A DNA stretch of 64,000 nt from Maribacter orientalis (GTDB taxonomy: Bacteria; Bacteroidota; Bacteroidia; Flavobacteriales; Flavobacteriaceae). Shown here piece after piece: positions 28,440-37,463 of the stretch. The position numbers and the translations under genes are program-made. Where the stretch lies: the NCBI RefSeq assembly GCF_900109345.1, contig NZ_FNZN01000002.1, forward strand, positions 186,001 through 250,000, written 5' to 3'. The first letter of the stretch is position 1. Every line of letters starts with the position of its first letter. The notes below the pieces were generated by a model. That model made no database searches. It worked only from the letters and a program-made list of their open reading frames with translations, and had not been told where the DNA came from.

Positions 28440-28440
28440 A

Positions 28441-28472
28441 AAAAAGAACACCCAAAATGGATGCTCTTTTTT
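28441..28472 (-). terminator. Intrinsic terminator after ppiD
   Basis: Read on the minus strand, AAAAAGAGCATCCA pairs with TGGGTGTTCTTTTT through two G-U wobbles around a short loop and ends in a T run, 21 bases after the ppiD stop. On the plus strand the same positions are mismatches, so it works better for the minus-strand operon, though it may also serve the kinase gene. Confidence 0.75.
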
Positions 28473-28492
28473 ATAAATATCATAACATTCTA

Positions 28493-30610
28493 CTAGTAAA
28501 AAGTAGCTCTATTATCTTCAATTTTCGCAGCGTCTTTTAATGCGTTATATACTGAAGTATTCACACGACTTGCAGCACTAGTCTTTAATTGATTTGCGTA
28601 AACACTGTAATTATCCAGTTGTGGAGCTTCTGTTTTCTTAACGATTTCGATTTTGAAAATCCCGGTATTCCCTTCAATCAATCCTGAAGTCGCTCCTTCA
28701 GCCATACCGTAAGCTGTACCTACAACAACTGGTTCGCTACCTGCACCAGGTATAGTTGGTGACTTTACCGTAAGTGCTGAGGCATTAGAAATAGAAACGC
28801 TATTATCTGAAGCAATAGTACTCATGTCTTTCCCCTTATTAGCTGCAATAATTTTGGCTGCCTTACGCTCTTTTCTAATTATAGGTAAAACTAATACAGA
28901 CGCATCTTCTGCGCTCATAACACCTTCTGCATAACTACCTGTCAATTGAACAACCGCATAACCATTGTTGATATTGAAACGTTTAACATCGCCAACTTCA
29001 GTATCTCCATTGAAAGCCCACTGAACAATATTTCTCTGATTAGTTAAACCAGGAAGGTTTTCATCCAAAGCTTTGATTTTATTCACAGGTCGTACAACAA
29101 ATTCTTCTTTTTTAGCTATTGCCGAAAAAGCACTTTCATCATCAGTAGTTTCCATTTCAAATTTTGTCGCCTTTGTAAACAATGTGTTTATTGTCTGCTC
29201 GGATGCAACAATTTCTCTAGCAATAGTAGCTATCTGAACTACATCTTCCTTATCATCAACTTTAATTATATGGAATCCGAAATCAGTTTCCACCAAACCG
29301 ATAGCACCTATATTATTATTAAATGCAAAATCATTGAATTCAGGAACCATAACTCCTCTTTGGAAATACCCTAAATCACCACCTTGTGGTGCTGAAGGAC
29401 CATCTGAATTATCTCTTGCCAATTCTGAAAATACAACTCCAGATTTTTTTGCTTCCTTAAGTAATTCTTTAGCTTTTGCTTCTGCCTCTTCTTTAGTTCT
29501 GTTTACATCAGGATTAGCTCTAGTTGCACCTGTGTATGCTAAAAGAATATGACTTGCTTTTACAGATCCATTGGGCTTTCTAGCAATCATTTTTGAAATC
29601 TTATAAGAACCACCGTCTTTATAAGGACCATAAATTTGACCTACATTCAAGCTCATTAAAGTATCTGCAACACTAGCAGGTAAATCTTTCTTAGCCCTAA
29701 ATACAGTATCAAACTTCGTATCTGAGTTTCTATCCAAAAAGGCTGAAATATCTTTCGTGTTTCTGAAACCTCTTATAGTATCGTTACGATCTGTTTGAGA
29801 GTTATACTCTATAGTGTCATCTAAAAGTTTTGTAATAGCATCTTTAATCTCATTTTCATCTGCTTCAGATGGCTTTTCTTCAAAATACACATATTGTAAA
29901 TCTCTAGCTGGGTCTTGCTTATATTCCTCTTTATGATCATTAACATAATCAGCAATCTCACTTTTAGTTACCGTTATTGTACTATCTGGAATTGAAGAGT
30001 AAGGTATTCTTACATATTTAATATCCATTTTCTCGTTTGCCAACTTATAATCTAGCTCACCTTCTTTTAAAGTGGCACCAACACCAGCCTTTACCATATT
30101 AAAGTAAGTCTGTTCTTTAGCCAATTGAATGATTTCGTTTTCCGTTTGCAACCAAGCTTCATATTGTGCTGGGTTATTAACTTTCCAATCTGCTACTGTT
30201 TGCTTAAAGATATTAGGATCGAACTGACCATTTTGGTTTTGAAACTCAGGATTTTGTGCATATCCTGTAGTACGAAGAAAATCAACAATCTGATCTTGCT
30301 CAATACCGATACCTAAATCTTGAAATTGCTCTCCTAAAACATTCTTTCTAATTGTGTTCTCCCAAACTTGGTTAACAACCTGCATAGATGAAGCTGTTGG
30401 GCCAACTCTTCTTGACGCTGTCTCTACCTCTTGTCTAAACTCATCTATGGATATATCCACACCATTAATTTCCGCAATGGACGAACCTACTTTTTCACCT
30501 CCAAAATTGCTACTGGTAAAAACACCTGAAATAACAAATGCAAAAAGCGCTAAACCTATAATCAAGATCAACACTGTTGTACGTTTTCTTATATTTTCTA
30601 ATACTGCCAT
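28493..30610 (-). CDS. ppiD: PpiD-like membrane-anchored peptidyl-prolyl isomerase
   Basis: 705 residues. A single N-terminal membrane helix (about residues 12-31) is followed by a SurA-N-like helical chaperone domain, then a parvulin domain beginning at about residue 345 (VKASHILLAY, GGDLGYFQRGVMVPEF, GFHIIKVDD). A long C-terminal helical domain follows. It folds exported and outer-membrane proteins on the periplasmic face of the inner membrane. It lies 110 bases after the CNNM gene and is the last gene of the envelope operon, ending at a terminator. Confidence 0.95.
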   Translation of the reverse strand: MAVLENIRKRTTVLILIIGLALFAFVISGVFTSSNFGGEKVGSSIAEINGVDISIDEFRQEVETASRRVGPTASSMQVVNQVWENTIRKNVLGEQFQDLGIGIEQDQIVDFLRTTGYAQNPEFQNQNGQFDPNIFKQTVADWKVNNPAQYEAWLQTENEIIQLAKEQTYFNMVKAGVGATLKEGELDYKLANEKMDIKYVRIPYSSIPDSTITVTKSEIADYVNDHKEEYKQDPARDLQYVYFEEKPSEADENEIKDAITKLLDDTIEYNSQTDRNDTIRGFRNTKDISAFLDRNSDTKFDTVFRAKKDLPASVADTLMSLNVGQIYGPYKDGGSYKISKMIARKPNGSVKASHILLAYTGATRANPDVNRTKEEAEAKAKELLKEAKKSGVVFSELARDNSDGPSAPQGGDLGYFQRGVMVPEFNDFAFNNNIGAIGLVETDFGFHIIKVDDKEDVVQIATIAREIVASEQTINTLFTKATKFEMETTDDESAFSAIAKKEEFVVRPVNKIKALDENLPGLTNQRNIVQWAFNGDTEVGDVKRFNINNGYAVVQLTGSYAEGVMSAEDASVLVLPIIRKERKAAKIIAANKGKDMSTIASDNSVSISNASALTVKSPTIPGAGSEPVVVGTAYGMAEGATSGLIEGNTGIFKIEIVKKTEAPQLDNYSVYANQLKTSAASRVNTSVYNALKDAAKIEDNRATFY

Positions 30611-30720
30611 TCTAATTAACGTTTAAAATAATCGTTTGTGGTTATTGGGAGGCAAAACTACCATTTTTAATTGAAATAATAAAAACTAAAAAGACACCTA
30701 ATTTATTGGTCGATGCACTG

Positions 30721-32007
30721 CTATTGTTCTTCTAAAAGTTCGATAGAAACCAAATCAATTTTTGTGTTCGAAACCTCTAAAACAATAAACTTGTAAGGCT
30801 CTATGGTTAACTCTACTTCTTTTTCTGGTATTTCCCCTAAGGTATGTACCAAAAGACCTCCTAACGTTTCAAATTCATCTGAAACAGGAAGCTCTAGCTT
30901 GTAATTTTCATTTATATAATCTACCTCTAAACGAGCAGAAAAAAGGAAATGACGCTCATCCACACGTTCTTCACGCAAATCGGTAGTATCATGTTCATCT
31001 TCAATTTCACCGAAAAGCTCCTCTACAATATCTTCAACGGTAACTAAACCAGAGGTACCGCCATACTCATCTAAGACTACCGCTATACTTTTTCGCTTCT
31101 TCATTAAAGTATTCAGTATATCTTGAATGAGCATGGTTTCTGGTACGAACTCAACAGGAAGTAGAATACTTTTTAAAGTCTTGGGCTTTTTGAAAAGCTC
31201 ATAAGAATGTACATATCCAATGACGTTGTCTACCGTATCATTGTAAATTAATATTTTCGAATATCCGGTTTCAGTGAAAATTTTAGCAAGATTTTTGGGA
31301 GTCTCATGCATTTCAACAGCCACAATCTCAGTTCTAGGAACCATAACTTCACGAGCCTTAACAGCTGCAAATTCTAAAGCATTCTGAAAAAATTGAATTT
31401 CTGTATCTACATCGTCTTCCGCTTCTACAGTTTCCATCTGCTCAGTAATATAATCACCGAGTTCTAATTTGCTAAATGCTAATTGCACTTCATCACCTGA
31501 AGTGCGAAAAATATATTTTAAGATTAAATCTGAAATCCAGATTATGAAATCTGAAATAAATGAAAATAATAAGTAGAAAATAAACGCTGGAATTGCTAAT
31601 AATTTCAATAAGCTATTAGCATAAATCTGAAACATTACTTTCGGCAAAAACTCTGCCGTTATCAAAATAATAAAAGTGGAAATCAAAGTTTGAGTTAAAA
31701 GATTGAAATCTGTAATTAAAATCTTTAAGAAAGTATTTTCAGGGGTCATGCCCGTAAACCAATTCATGAGAATTTCTCCCATAAAAAGACCATAAATAAC
31801 TAAAGCTATATTGTTGCCAATTAGCATAGTTGCAATAAACTTCGATGGTTTTTTGGTTAGCCTAGTGAGCACCATTGCTAAAAAGCCACCTTGCTTTTTC
31901 TCAATTTCGATATGTATTTTATTTGCAGAAATAAATGCAATCTCCATTCCTGAGAAAAATGCCGAAAAAACTAATGAAAGTATAATGATAATACCAGCTG
32001 TACCCAC
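30721..32007 (-). CDS. CNNM/CorC (hemolysin-like) membrane protein
   Basis: 428 residues. An N-terminal CNNM domain with three to four membrane helices (residues about 5-180) is followed by a CBS pair (AREVMVPRTEIVAVEM to SILLPVEFVPETM, then VVLDEYGGTSGLVTVEDIVEE) and a C-terminal CorC/HlyC domain. These proteins are linked to Mg2+/Co2+ export or homeostasis. GldE of gliding Bacteroidota has the same layout, but the usual neighbour gldD is absent, so I do not use that name. It shares one base with the small gene upstream. Confidence 0.92.
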   Translation of the reverse strand: MGTAGIIIILSLVFSAFFSGMEIAFISANKIHIEIEKKQGGFLAMVLTRLTKKPSKFIATMLIGNNIALVIYGLFMGEILMNWFTGMTPENTFLKILITDFNLLTQTLISTFIILITAEFLPKVMFQIYANSLLKLLAIPAFIFYLLFSFISDFIIWISDLILKYIFRTSGDEVQLAFSKLELGDYITEQMETVEAEDDVDTEIQFFQNALEFAAVKAREVMVPRTEIVAVEMHETPKNLAKIFTETGYSKILIYNDTVDNVIGYVHSYELFKKPKTLKSILLPVEFVPETMLIQDILNTLMKKRKSIAVVLDEYGGTSGLVTVEDIVEELFGEIEDEHDTTDLREERVDERHFLFSARLEVDYINENYKLELPVSDEFETLGGLLVHTLGEIPEKEVELTIEPYKFIVLEVSNTKIDLVSIELLEEQ

Positions 32008-32216
32008 TATTCTTTAGTATTATTATCTCGCTTACGCTGTTCAAACTTTTTTCTATAGCTTCTTCTAAACAAAAACATTCCAATAGAAACTACAGCAAAA
32101 AATATGAACAAATATGCCATACTTCGGTCCGTATTCCAATCGGTAATAATTCTAAAAATAGAAAAACCCGCTACTAAAATATATAGGTATTCAGTATACC
32201 TCAAAATATTAATCAT
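32007..32216 (-). CDS. Small two-helix membrane protein
   Basis: 69 residues with two predicted membrane helices (about residues 8-25 and 33-50) and a strongly basic C-terminal tail (RRSYRKKFEQRKR), which should face the cytoplasm. It overlaps lptC by 8 bases and the CNNM gene by one base, so it is translated as part of the operon. The tight overlaps on both sides argue that it is real. The function is unknown. Confidence 0.8.
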   Translation of the reverse strand: MINILRYTEYLYILVAGFSIFRIITDWNTDRSMAYLFIFFAVVSIGMFLFRRSYRKKFEQRKRDNNTKE

Positions 32217-32811
32217 CCTTTTCTTCTTTTATCAACATTAGACCATAGGTTTTATGTGCATTCAAAAACTGAAGGTCCTTTTGAATATCCATACCCTCCC
32301 CATCCATCACCGTACCATCATCTGGGTTGGTAAATGTAAACTTCTCTTGCGTAAATGCCCATTCATTTGCACGATCATAATACAATTGAGAAGTCTCTAA
32401 CTTTTTACCATCATCTCCTTTTATAACTACATTTCCACGCAAATCTACAATAGAAGTTGCAGAATACAACACTCCGTAATCTGCTTCTATTGTTGTTTTT
32501 TCATTTTTTTCATTAAATACTTCCACTAATAATCCCTCTGGAAAGGTTTGATATGGAAATGAAAGCTGATCGAAATCATTACGGATAGGACCTGATAAAA
32601 TTGCAAGAACTTTAGAAGTACCCTCATCTTCAGAGTCTAATTTTTCAGGGGACTCAGTATATGTAAGTACAAAATCTTCAACAACACCTCTAGGATAGAT
32701 TTTTTTAGCAGCCTCATCACCCACTCTTTTATAATTATCCGTACAAGATAAAAAAAGCATTGCCATGGTACATACCATGGCAATGCCTCTATAATTGAAA
32801 ATTTGTATCAT
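32209..32811 (-). CDS. lptC: LPS transport periplasmic protein LptC
   Basis: 200 residues. The leader ends in the lipobox FLSC, so this form is a lipoprotein rather than an inner-membrane-anchored LptC. The body is the OstA/LptC-type beta-jellyroll (IEADYGVLYSATSIVDLRGNVVI, then LETSQLYYD). It belongs to the bridge that carries LPS from the inner to the outer membrane. It follows the TPR gene by 5 bases. Bacteroidota LptC sequences are divergent, but the jellyroll signature is clear. Confidence 0.9.
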   Translation of the reverse strand: MIQIFNYRGIAMVCTMAMLFLSCTDNYKRVGDEAAKKIYPRGVVEDFVLTYTESPEKLDSEDEGTSKVLAILSGPIRNDFDQLSFPYQTFPEGLLVEVFNEKNEKTTIEADYGVLYSATSIVDLRGNVVIKGDDGKKLETSQLYYDRANEWAFTQEKFTFTNPDDGTVMDGEGMDIQKDLQFLNAHKTYGLMLIKEEKDD

Positions 32812-32816
32812 TTTTA

Positions 32817-34190
32817 CTATAACGATGGAACCTTTACACTACCACCTGCCCAACAAGAGAAGGTCACAGTTTTGCCGGCCATTCCAGAACTAAAGATCAT
32901 TTCTTTAGTTGGTGCCTTAGCTTGGTAACTATTTGTTGCTTGACTTGCAGAACCACTTAAAGAAGGATCCACTCTACCTGCTTGTCTAGCCATATCTGCA
33001 GCTTTCCAATAGATTGCTCTTTTCTCAAATGTGGTACTACCACAATCATTTGCACTTGTTGCGTATAAGTTGGCAATTAATAAATAAGCACGGCCATTAG
33101 ATGGGTTCGCATCTATAGCTTTCTGAGCGTAGCTACGTGCTGTAGACTTACTACCCTTTCTCTTGTTTATCACAGCAACCTTATAAGCTATCTTAGATCT
33201 CTTATCACTATTGGTTTCTAAAGATAAAGCTTTATCAAAATCGGCAAGCGCACCTGCAGTATCGCCATTTTTCATTTTCAAAGTACCACCGTATACATAT
33301 GCATCAGCAGAAGGATCTAGTTTTAATTGAGCTTCAAATAATTTCTGAAACATTGGGTCGTCAGTACATTCTTTGTTGAACATAAGACCTACCGCTCGTT
33401 TCACCCAAACAACATCTCCTTTTTTCTCTTCAAAACTCTTCTCATATAAAGGAATCAAGTTACTACAATCTGCTAAAGGACCTAATTTAGAATCGATACT
33501 ACCAGCAATTTTACCGTAAACCTCAGAATATGAGTTATAAGACTTTAAACGAGACTTCTCTTTAGATGTCAACGTACCAGCTTCTTCCTTTGGTAATAAC
33601 TTAGAAATTTTACCTGTTATTTGTTCGTTTTCTAATTCAATCTTCTCTGTTACAGCGTCATAAACATCAAAAACTTCTTGCAAATCTTTTCTACCAGCCT
33701 TATGCTCATCAACCAAAGTAGAAAAATAGATGTATAATGCTTTCGGATTTGTAAAATTTTCTTGATCCTTTGTAAAAGCCTCGTTCATCATTTTATACAT
33801 CTCTGCATCATCGGCCATTTTATTATCATACTTCACTAATGCTTTATCGACCATGGTTTCTGCCATACTGGTCTTTGAAGCAAAATATTTCATTTTATTA
33901 TCATAAAGACCCATCAAGTCATTTGCGAATTTTTCTTTATCAGCACCTGTAGCTTTCTCCAATTTATCATTTAGAATACGTTCTCCATATACATAAATTG
34001 CATTGTTTAATTGAGGGCAAGTTTCATAAACCATTTTCCATGGCTCATAAGCAGCATCATAATTTTTAACTTTTGCATGTTCAGAAAAGATAGACAGATT
34101 CGTCATACATTCAGGGTTTTGCGCCTGTGCATTACTTACCCCCATCATCCCAAGGAACATTATTGCCGTGAAGTAAAGTTTCGATTTCAT
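32817..34190 (-). CDS. Exported tetratricopeptide-repeat protein
   Basis: 457 residues with a signal peptide (ending AQAQ at about residue 24). Helical repeats of TPR type are visible, clearest at about residues 300-380 (DAYVYGGTLKMKNGDTAGALADF, then KAIDANPSNGRAYLLIANLY). The C-terminal segment contains Cys residues (NDCGSTTF, FSCWAG). It probably scaffolds envelope proteins in the periplasm. It stands between an outer-membrane barrel gene (39 bases upstream) and lptC (5 bases downstream), a setting that suggests outer-membrane assembly or maintenance. Confidence 0.88.
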   Translation of the reverse strand: MKSKLYFTAIMFLGMMGVSNAQAQNPECMTNLSIFSEHAKVKNYDAAYEPWKMVYETCPQLNNAIYVYGERILNDKLEKATGADKEKFANDLMGLYDNKMKYFASKTSMAETMVDKALVKYDNKMADDAEMYKMMNEAFTKDQENFTNPKALYIYFSTLVDEHKAGRKDLQEVFDVYDAVTEKIELENEQITGKISKLLPKEEAGTLTSKEKSRLKSYNSYSEVYGKIAGSIDSKLGPLADCSNLIPLYEKSFEEKKGDVVWVKRAVGLMFNKECTDDPMFQKLFEAQLKLDPSADAYVYGGTLKMKNGDTAGALADFDKALSLETNSDKRSKIAYKVAVINKRKGSKSTARSYAQKAIDANPSNGRAYLLIANLYATSANDCGSTTFEKRAIYWKAADMARQAGRVDPSLSGSASQATNSYQAKAPTKEMIFSSGMAGKTVTFSCWAGGSVKVPSL

Positions 34191-34229
34191 TTTTTCTCTT
34201 TTTAAAGTGGTTAAAATACTAAATTTTTA

Positions 34230-35516
34230 TTAATTGATTTTTCTTTTCTGGAACCAACGATCGTTCAATGAAAGTCCAACATTTATTTTGAAATAACTTT
34301 CTTCTATTAAATTCGCCCTAGTTGTTCCTCTTCTTCCAAATTCAAATCCTAAATTAAGATTAGAGAAACTTCTACCCAGTGGTAAGCCTAATCCAAAAGT
34401 TATGCCAAAGTTATTAATATCAACATCATTGACTATCATTCCGGTCTTATCTAAACGCAAACCTGCCCTGTAAGTTACTCGTTTTAAGTAACTTGTGAAA
34501 GAATCATAATCAGGCGTAATAAAAGCACCTAAAGCAATTGAACTTGCATCATTATACTGTACACTATCTGCCCCAAGAAAAACATTTTCAAAGGAACTCA
34601 TTGCTTGTAAACTATATTCAGCACCTACAAACCATTTATAATCCTCACCATAACCAAGACCTAAAGTGGTAGTCGTAGGTATTTTTAATTCTGTGTATTT
34701 TAAATTTTGGGCATCTAAATTAACTTCAATTTCTTCAATATCACCCCCTGTAGCTACAGAAAATGAGCCTATTTGCCTATCGTTCGTAGACACCAAATTA
34801 CCCTGAGTGTTTACACGTATAGATGAATGCAGCCTATATCTATCTTTTATTACAGGTGAATAATTTAAGGCATAATTGAAATCGAAACCATTTACCCTAG
34901 AACTACGTCTGTCGAATGTTCCAAATTGAATACCATCAATTTGTTGTAGCCGCGCATTTTCTAAAATACCATAGTTAAAATTAACAGTAGCCCCAATACT
35001 TACATCTTTTAAAACCTCATAACCAACGGAATAAAAAACACGATTTAAACCACCTTCACCAGTATAAATATTCGTCAACGAACCGCTTGCATTAGTTTGT
35101 TCATTTACTAGATTATACCCAACAGAAGAATAAGGCATAATACCAAACCCCATTCCTAAACCTTTACCTAGACTAAACCCCAAAGCCAAATAATCTAAAC
35201 TAGTTATTGAACTTTTCTCTTCCTCTGTAAAACTTTTAAGTCGATATTGTTTATTGGAAACCCCGGCAGTATAGGTAACAAGCCCTTCTTTATCCATTAC
35301 CTCTAAACCTAACTTACCGTAAGCAGCAGGGTTTTTTAAGTTTAGATGGATACTATCTGCATAAACGCCTATACCTCCCATCATTTGATTTTCTACCGTA
35401 CTGGCATTCTTTAAATCACCGATTCCAAAAAAAGAATAGGGAGAAACAGTACCATCTTGAGCGTACATACCAAAAGTGAATATGTATACAATTGCAATTA
35501 CAATTTTTCTGATCAT
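34230..35516 (-). CDS. Outer-membrane beta-barrel protein (FadL/PorV-like fold)
   Basis: 428 residues with a signal peptide (ending MYAQ at about residue 20). The mature N-terminus (SPYSFFGIGDL, then MGGIGVYADSIHLNLKNPAAYGKL) is the pattern seen in FadL-like and PorV-like barrels of Bacteroidota, where an N-terminal hatch fills the barrel. Alternating amphipathic strands run to the end. Its substrate is unknown. The start is the base next to the coaX stop, and the TPR gene follows after 39 bases. Confidence 0.85.
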   Translation of the reverse strand: MIRKIVIAIVYIFTFGMYAQDGTVSPYSFFGIGDLKNASTVENQMMGGIGVYADSIHLNLKNPAAYGKLGLEVMDKEGLVTYTAGVSNKQYRLKSFTEEEKSSITSLDYLALGFSLGKGLGMGFGIMPYSSVGYNLVNEQTNASGSLTNIYTGEGGLNRVFYSVGYEVLKDVSIGATVNFNYGILENARLQQIDGIQFGTFDRRSSRVNGFDFNYALNYSPVIKDRYRLHSSIRVNTQGNLVSTNDRQIGSFSVATGGDIEEIEVNLDAQNLKYTELKIPTTTTLGLGYGEDYKWFVGAEYSLQAMSSFENVFLGADSVQYNDASSIALGAFITPDYDSFTSYLKRVTYRAGLRLDKTGMIVNDVDINNFGITFGLGLPLGRSFSNLNLGFEFGRRGTTRANLIEESYFKINVGLSLNDRWFQKRKIN

Positions 35517-36245
35517 TTAGTGCTTGTTGTATTCTAGCAAATAATTAAGCCCTTTCAGGAGAAATTTAGAATCCGCAAATATGGTATTTTTTAATCGTTT
35601 AGACAAAAATAGTGCATCACCCCCTGTTAAAATAATTGTTAAATCTTCAAAACGACTCTTATATAGGTTAATGACGCCGTCAATTTCGAGAGTTACACCA
35701 TTTACAACCCCACTATGTATACAGTTTTCGGTAGTATTCCCAATATAATCTAAAATCTCTTTTTTCTCCAATAAAGGCAGCTTGGCCGTTTGATTATGCA
35801 TAGCATTATATCTCATTTGCACTCCTGGAGATATTGCACCACCTAAATATTCATCAAAATCATTCAACATATCATAGGTAATACATGTTCCTGCATCTAT
35901 TATTAAATTATTTTGGTGCGGATTAAAATAAAAAGCGGCCGTTGCAAGAGCCAAACGATCAACACCAAGAGTTTGAGGAGATGCGTAAGAGTTCTTAAAT
36001 GGTACTTTTGAGGCATTCGAAAGCTCATGCACCTCGCAAAAAACAGCCAGAACGTTCATTTGTTCCTTAGAAAGTGCCCCAACACTAGAAATAATTGCAG
36101 ATTGAATTTTCGGATAACTTTTGAAAATTATCTTTAAGGCCGTTACAAAATCAGAGGTAGCAACAGACTCTAAATGAATGATTTCCGTCTTTTTAAATAT
36201 CGCCAACTTTACACTAGTATTGCCGGCATCAATGATTAAATTCAT
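35517..36245 (-). CDS. coaX: Type III pantothenate kinase
   Basis: 242 residues. ASKHA-fold motifs of the CoaX family are the N-terminal IDAGNTSVKLAIF, GVDRLALATAA, NLIIDAGTCITYD, YLGGAISPG and LTGGDA. It phosphorylates pantothenate in the first step of coenzyme A synthesis and, unlike type I kinases, needs a monovalent cation. It is the promoter-proximal gene of the seven-gene minus-strand operon, and its start is about 50 bases from the tRNA-Phe promoter on the other strand. Confidence 0.96.
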   Translation of the reverse strand: MNLIIDAGNTSVKLAIFKKTEIIHLESVATSDFVTALKIIFKSYPKIQSAIISSVGALSKEQMNVLAVFCEVHELSNASKVPFKNSYASPQTLGVDRLALATAAFYFNPHQNNLIIDAGTCITYDMLNDFDEYLGGAISPGVQMRYNAMHNQTAKLPLLEKKEILDYIGNTTENCIHSGVVNGVTLEIDGVINLYKSRFEDLTIILTGGDALFLSKRLKNTIFADSKFLLKGLNYLLEYNKH

Positions 36246-36296
36246 GTTACAAAGATTATAAATTAAAAAAACAATTCGCTTTTTTTATGAATTAGT

Positions 36297-36326
36297 TTGT
36301 AAATCCTAAAATTGAAATTATATTTG
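36297..36326 (+). promoter_or_regulatory. Promoter of tRNA-Phe
   Basis: A TTG at 36297-36299 (within TTTG) and TATATTTG at 36319-36326 are separated by 19 bases, an almost ideal Bacteroidota TTTG/TAnnTTTG promoter. The tRNA begins 20 bases downstream. Confidence 0.7.
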
Positions 36327-36345
36327 CAGCCGCTTATAGCGACAT

Positions 36346-36418
36346 GGTGCCTTAGCTCAGTTGGTAGAGCAATGGACTGAAAATCCATGTGTCCCTGGTT
36401 CGATTCCTGGAGGCACCA
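36346..36418 (+). tRNA. tRNA-Phe (GAA)
   Basis: 73 bases fold into a full cloverleaf. The acceptor GGTGCCT pairs with AGGCACC, the D-arm contains GCTCAGTTGGTAGAGC, the anticodon stem ATGGA/TCCAT encloses the loop CTGAAAA with anticodon GAA, and the T-arm holds the GGTTCGATTCC loop region. The discriminator base is A. The 3' CCA is not encoded (CAA follows), so it must be added after transcription. Confidence 0.97.
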
Positions 36419-36491
36419 CAATAAATCCTTACTTAACGGTAAGGATTTTTTTGTTTTAATACCTATCTTCAATTGCTATAAACCTAACGAT

Positions 36492-37463
36492 TTGATACAA
36501 ATTAGCGAAGTCATCTCTTTTAATTCTTTAGAAAACTATCTAACCTCAAAAAGCTGGATAAAAAAAGAAGAACCAATCACCAAAATCACCAAGGCTGGTG
36601 AAGGCAATATGAATGTAGTACTTCGTATAACTACTAGTTCACGCTCAATAATTATAAAACAATCTAGACCATTCGTTCAGAAATACCAAAATATACCGGC
36701 CCCAATAGAAAGAATTGTAGTCGAAAATTCTTTTTATGAAGCTTTAGGTAGCGAAACTGTCAAAGAAAACATTCCCACCATAATAGGTTTCGACCCTGAA
36801 TCTTACATTTTAGCGATGGAGGATTTAGGTGATTGTGATGATATGAGTTTTATTTATCACGAACGCACTATCAATACTGAACATTTTAAAAAACTAATTA
36901 CCATACTCCATCAAATTCACAATACTGCGACTCAAAACGATTTTCCTGCCAATATGAAAATGAGAGAGCTTAACCACCAGCATATTTTTGTTCTACCTTT
37001 TCTTACGGATAACGGTTTCTCCTTAGACGATATTCAAATAGGGCTACAAGAACTATCGATGCCTTTTAAAGAAAATGAAGACCTTAAAAAGCAGGTATCT
37101 CTAATTGGTGAAAAATATTTATCGAAAGGAAATACGCTTTTGCATGGAGATTACTATCCAGGTAGTTGGATGTCGAAAAATGACCATCTTTATATTATTG
37201 ACCCAGAATTTGGGTTTATTGGTTTTCCCGAATTTGATCTTGGGGTAATGGCAGCGCACTTAATAATGGCTACTAACGACACCTCTTATATCGAAAAAAT
37301 CGAAAAAACATATCCTAGCGTTTTAGATTCAAAACTATTAAAAAAAATTACGGGCATTGAAATTATGCGAAGATTAATAGGTTTGGCACAATTACCCTTA
37401 AGCAGAACACTAGTCGAAAAAGAACAGTTATTACTCATGAGCAAAAACATGATACTATCATGA
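36492..37463 (+). CDS. Methylthioribose-kinase-like small-molecule phosphotransferase
   Basis: 323 residues from a TTG start at 36492. The frame is open back to an ATG at 36387, but that codon is inside tRNA-Phe and its first 35 residues look non-protein-like, so I reject it. The kinase fold shows AGEGNMNVVLRI, the ATP-Lys in IIKQSRPFV, AMEDLG, the catalytic HGDYYPGS and the metal-binding IDPEFGFIGFPEFDLG. The last two closely follow the HGDLHTGS and IDPEF patterns of 5-methylthioribose kinase, though the protein is shorter (about 400 is usual). The likely substrate is a ribose-type sugar. Its stop overlaps the next gene's ATG (ATGA), indicating coupling to the ADP-ribosylglycohydrolase. Confidence 0.82.
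   Translation: MIQISEVISFNSLENYLTSKSWIKKEEPITKITKAGEGNMNVVLRITTSSRSIIIKQSRPFVQKYQNIPAPIERIVVENSFYEALGSETVKENIPTIIGFDPESYILAMEDLGDCDDMSFIYHERTINTEHFKKLITILHQIHNTATQNDFPANMKMRELNHQHIFVLPFLTDNGFSLDDIQIGLQELSMPFKENEDLKKQVSLIGEKYLSKGNTLLHGDYYPGSWMSKNDHLYIIDPEFGFIGFPEFDLGVMAAHLIMATNDTSYIEKIEKTYPSVLDSKLLKKITGIEIMRRLIGLAQLPLSRTLVEKEQLLLMSKNMILS

Noticed and set aside
36387-36491. Upstream extension of the kinase frame starting at an ATG
   Set aside because: The ATG lies inside tRNA-Phe and the encoded residues do not resemble the N-terminus of the family; a TTG at 36492 is preferred.
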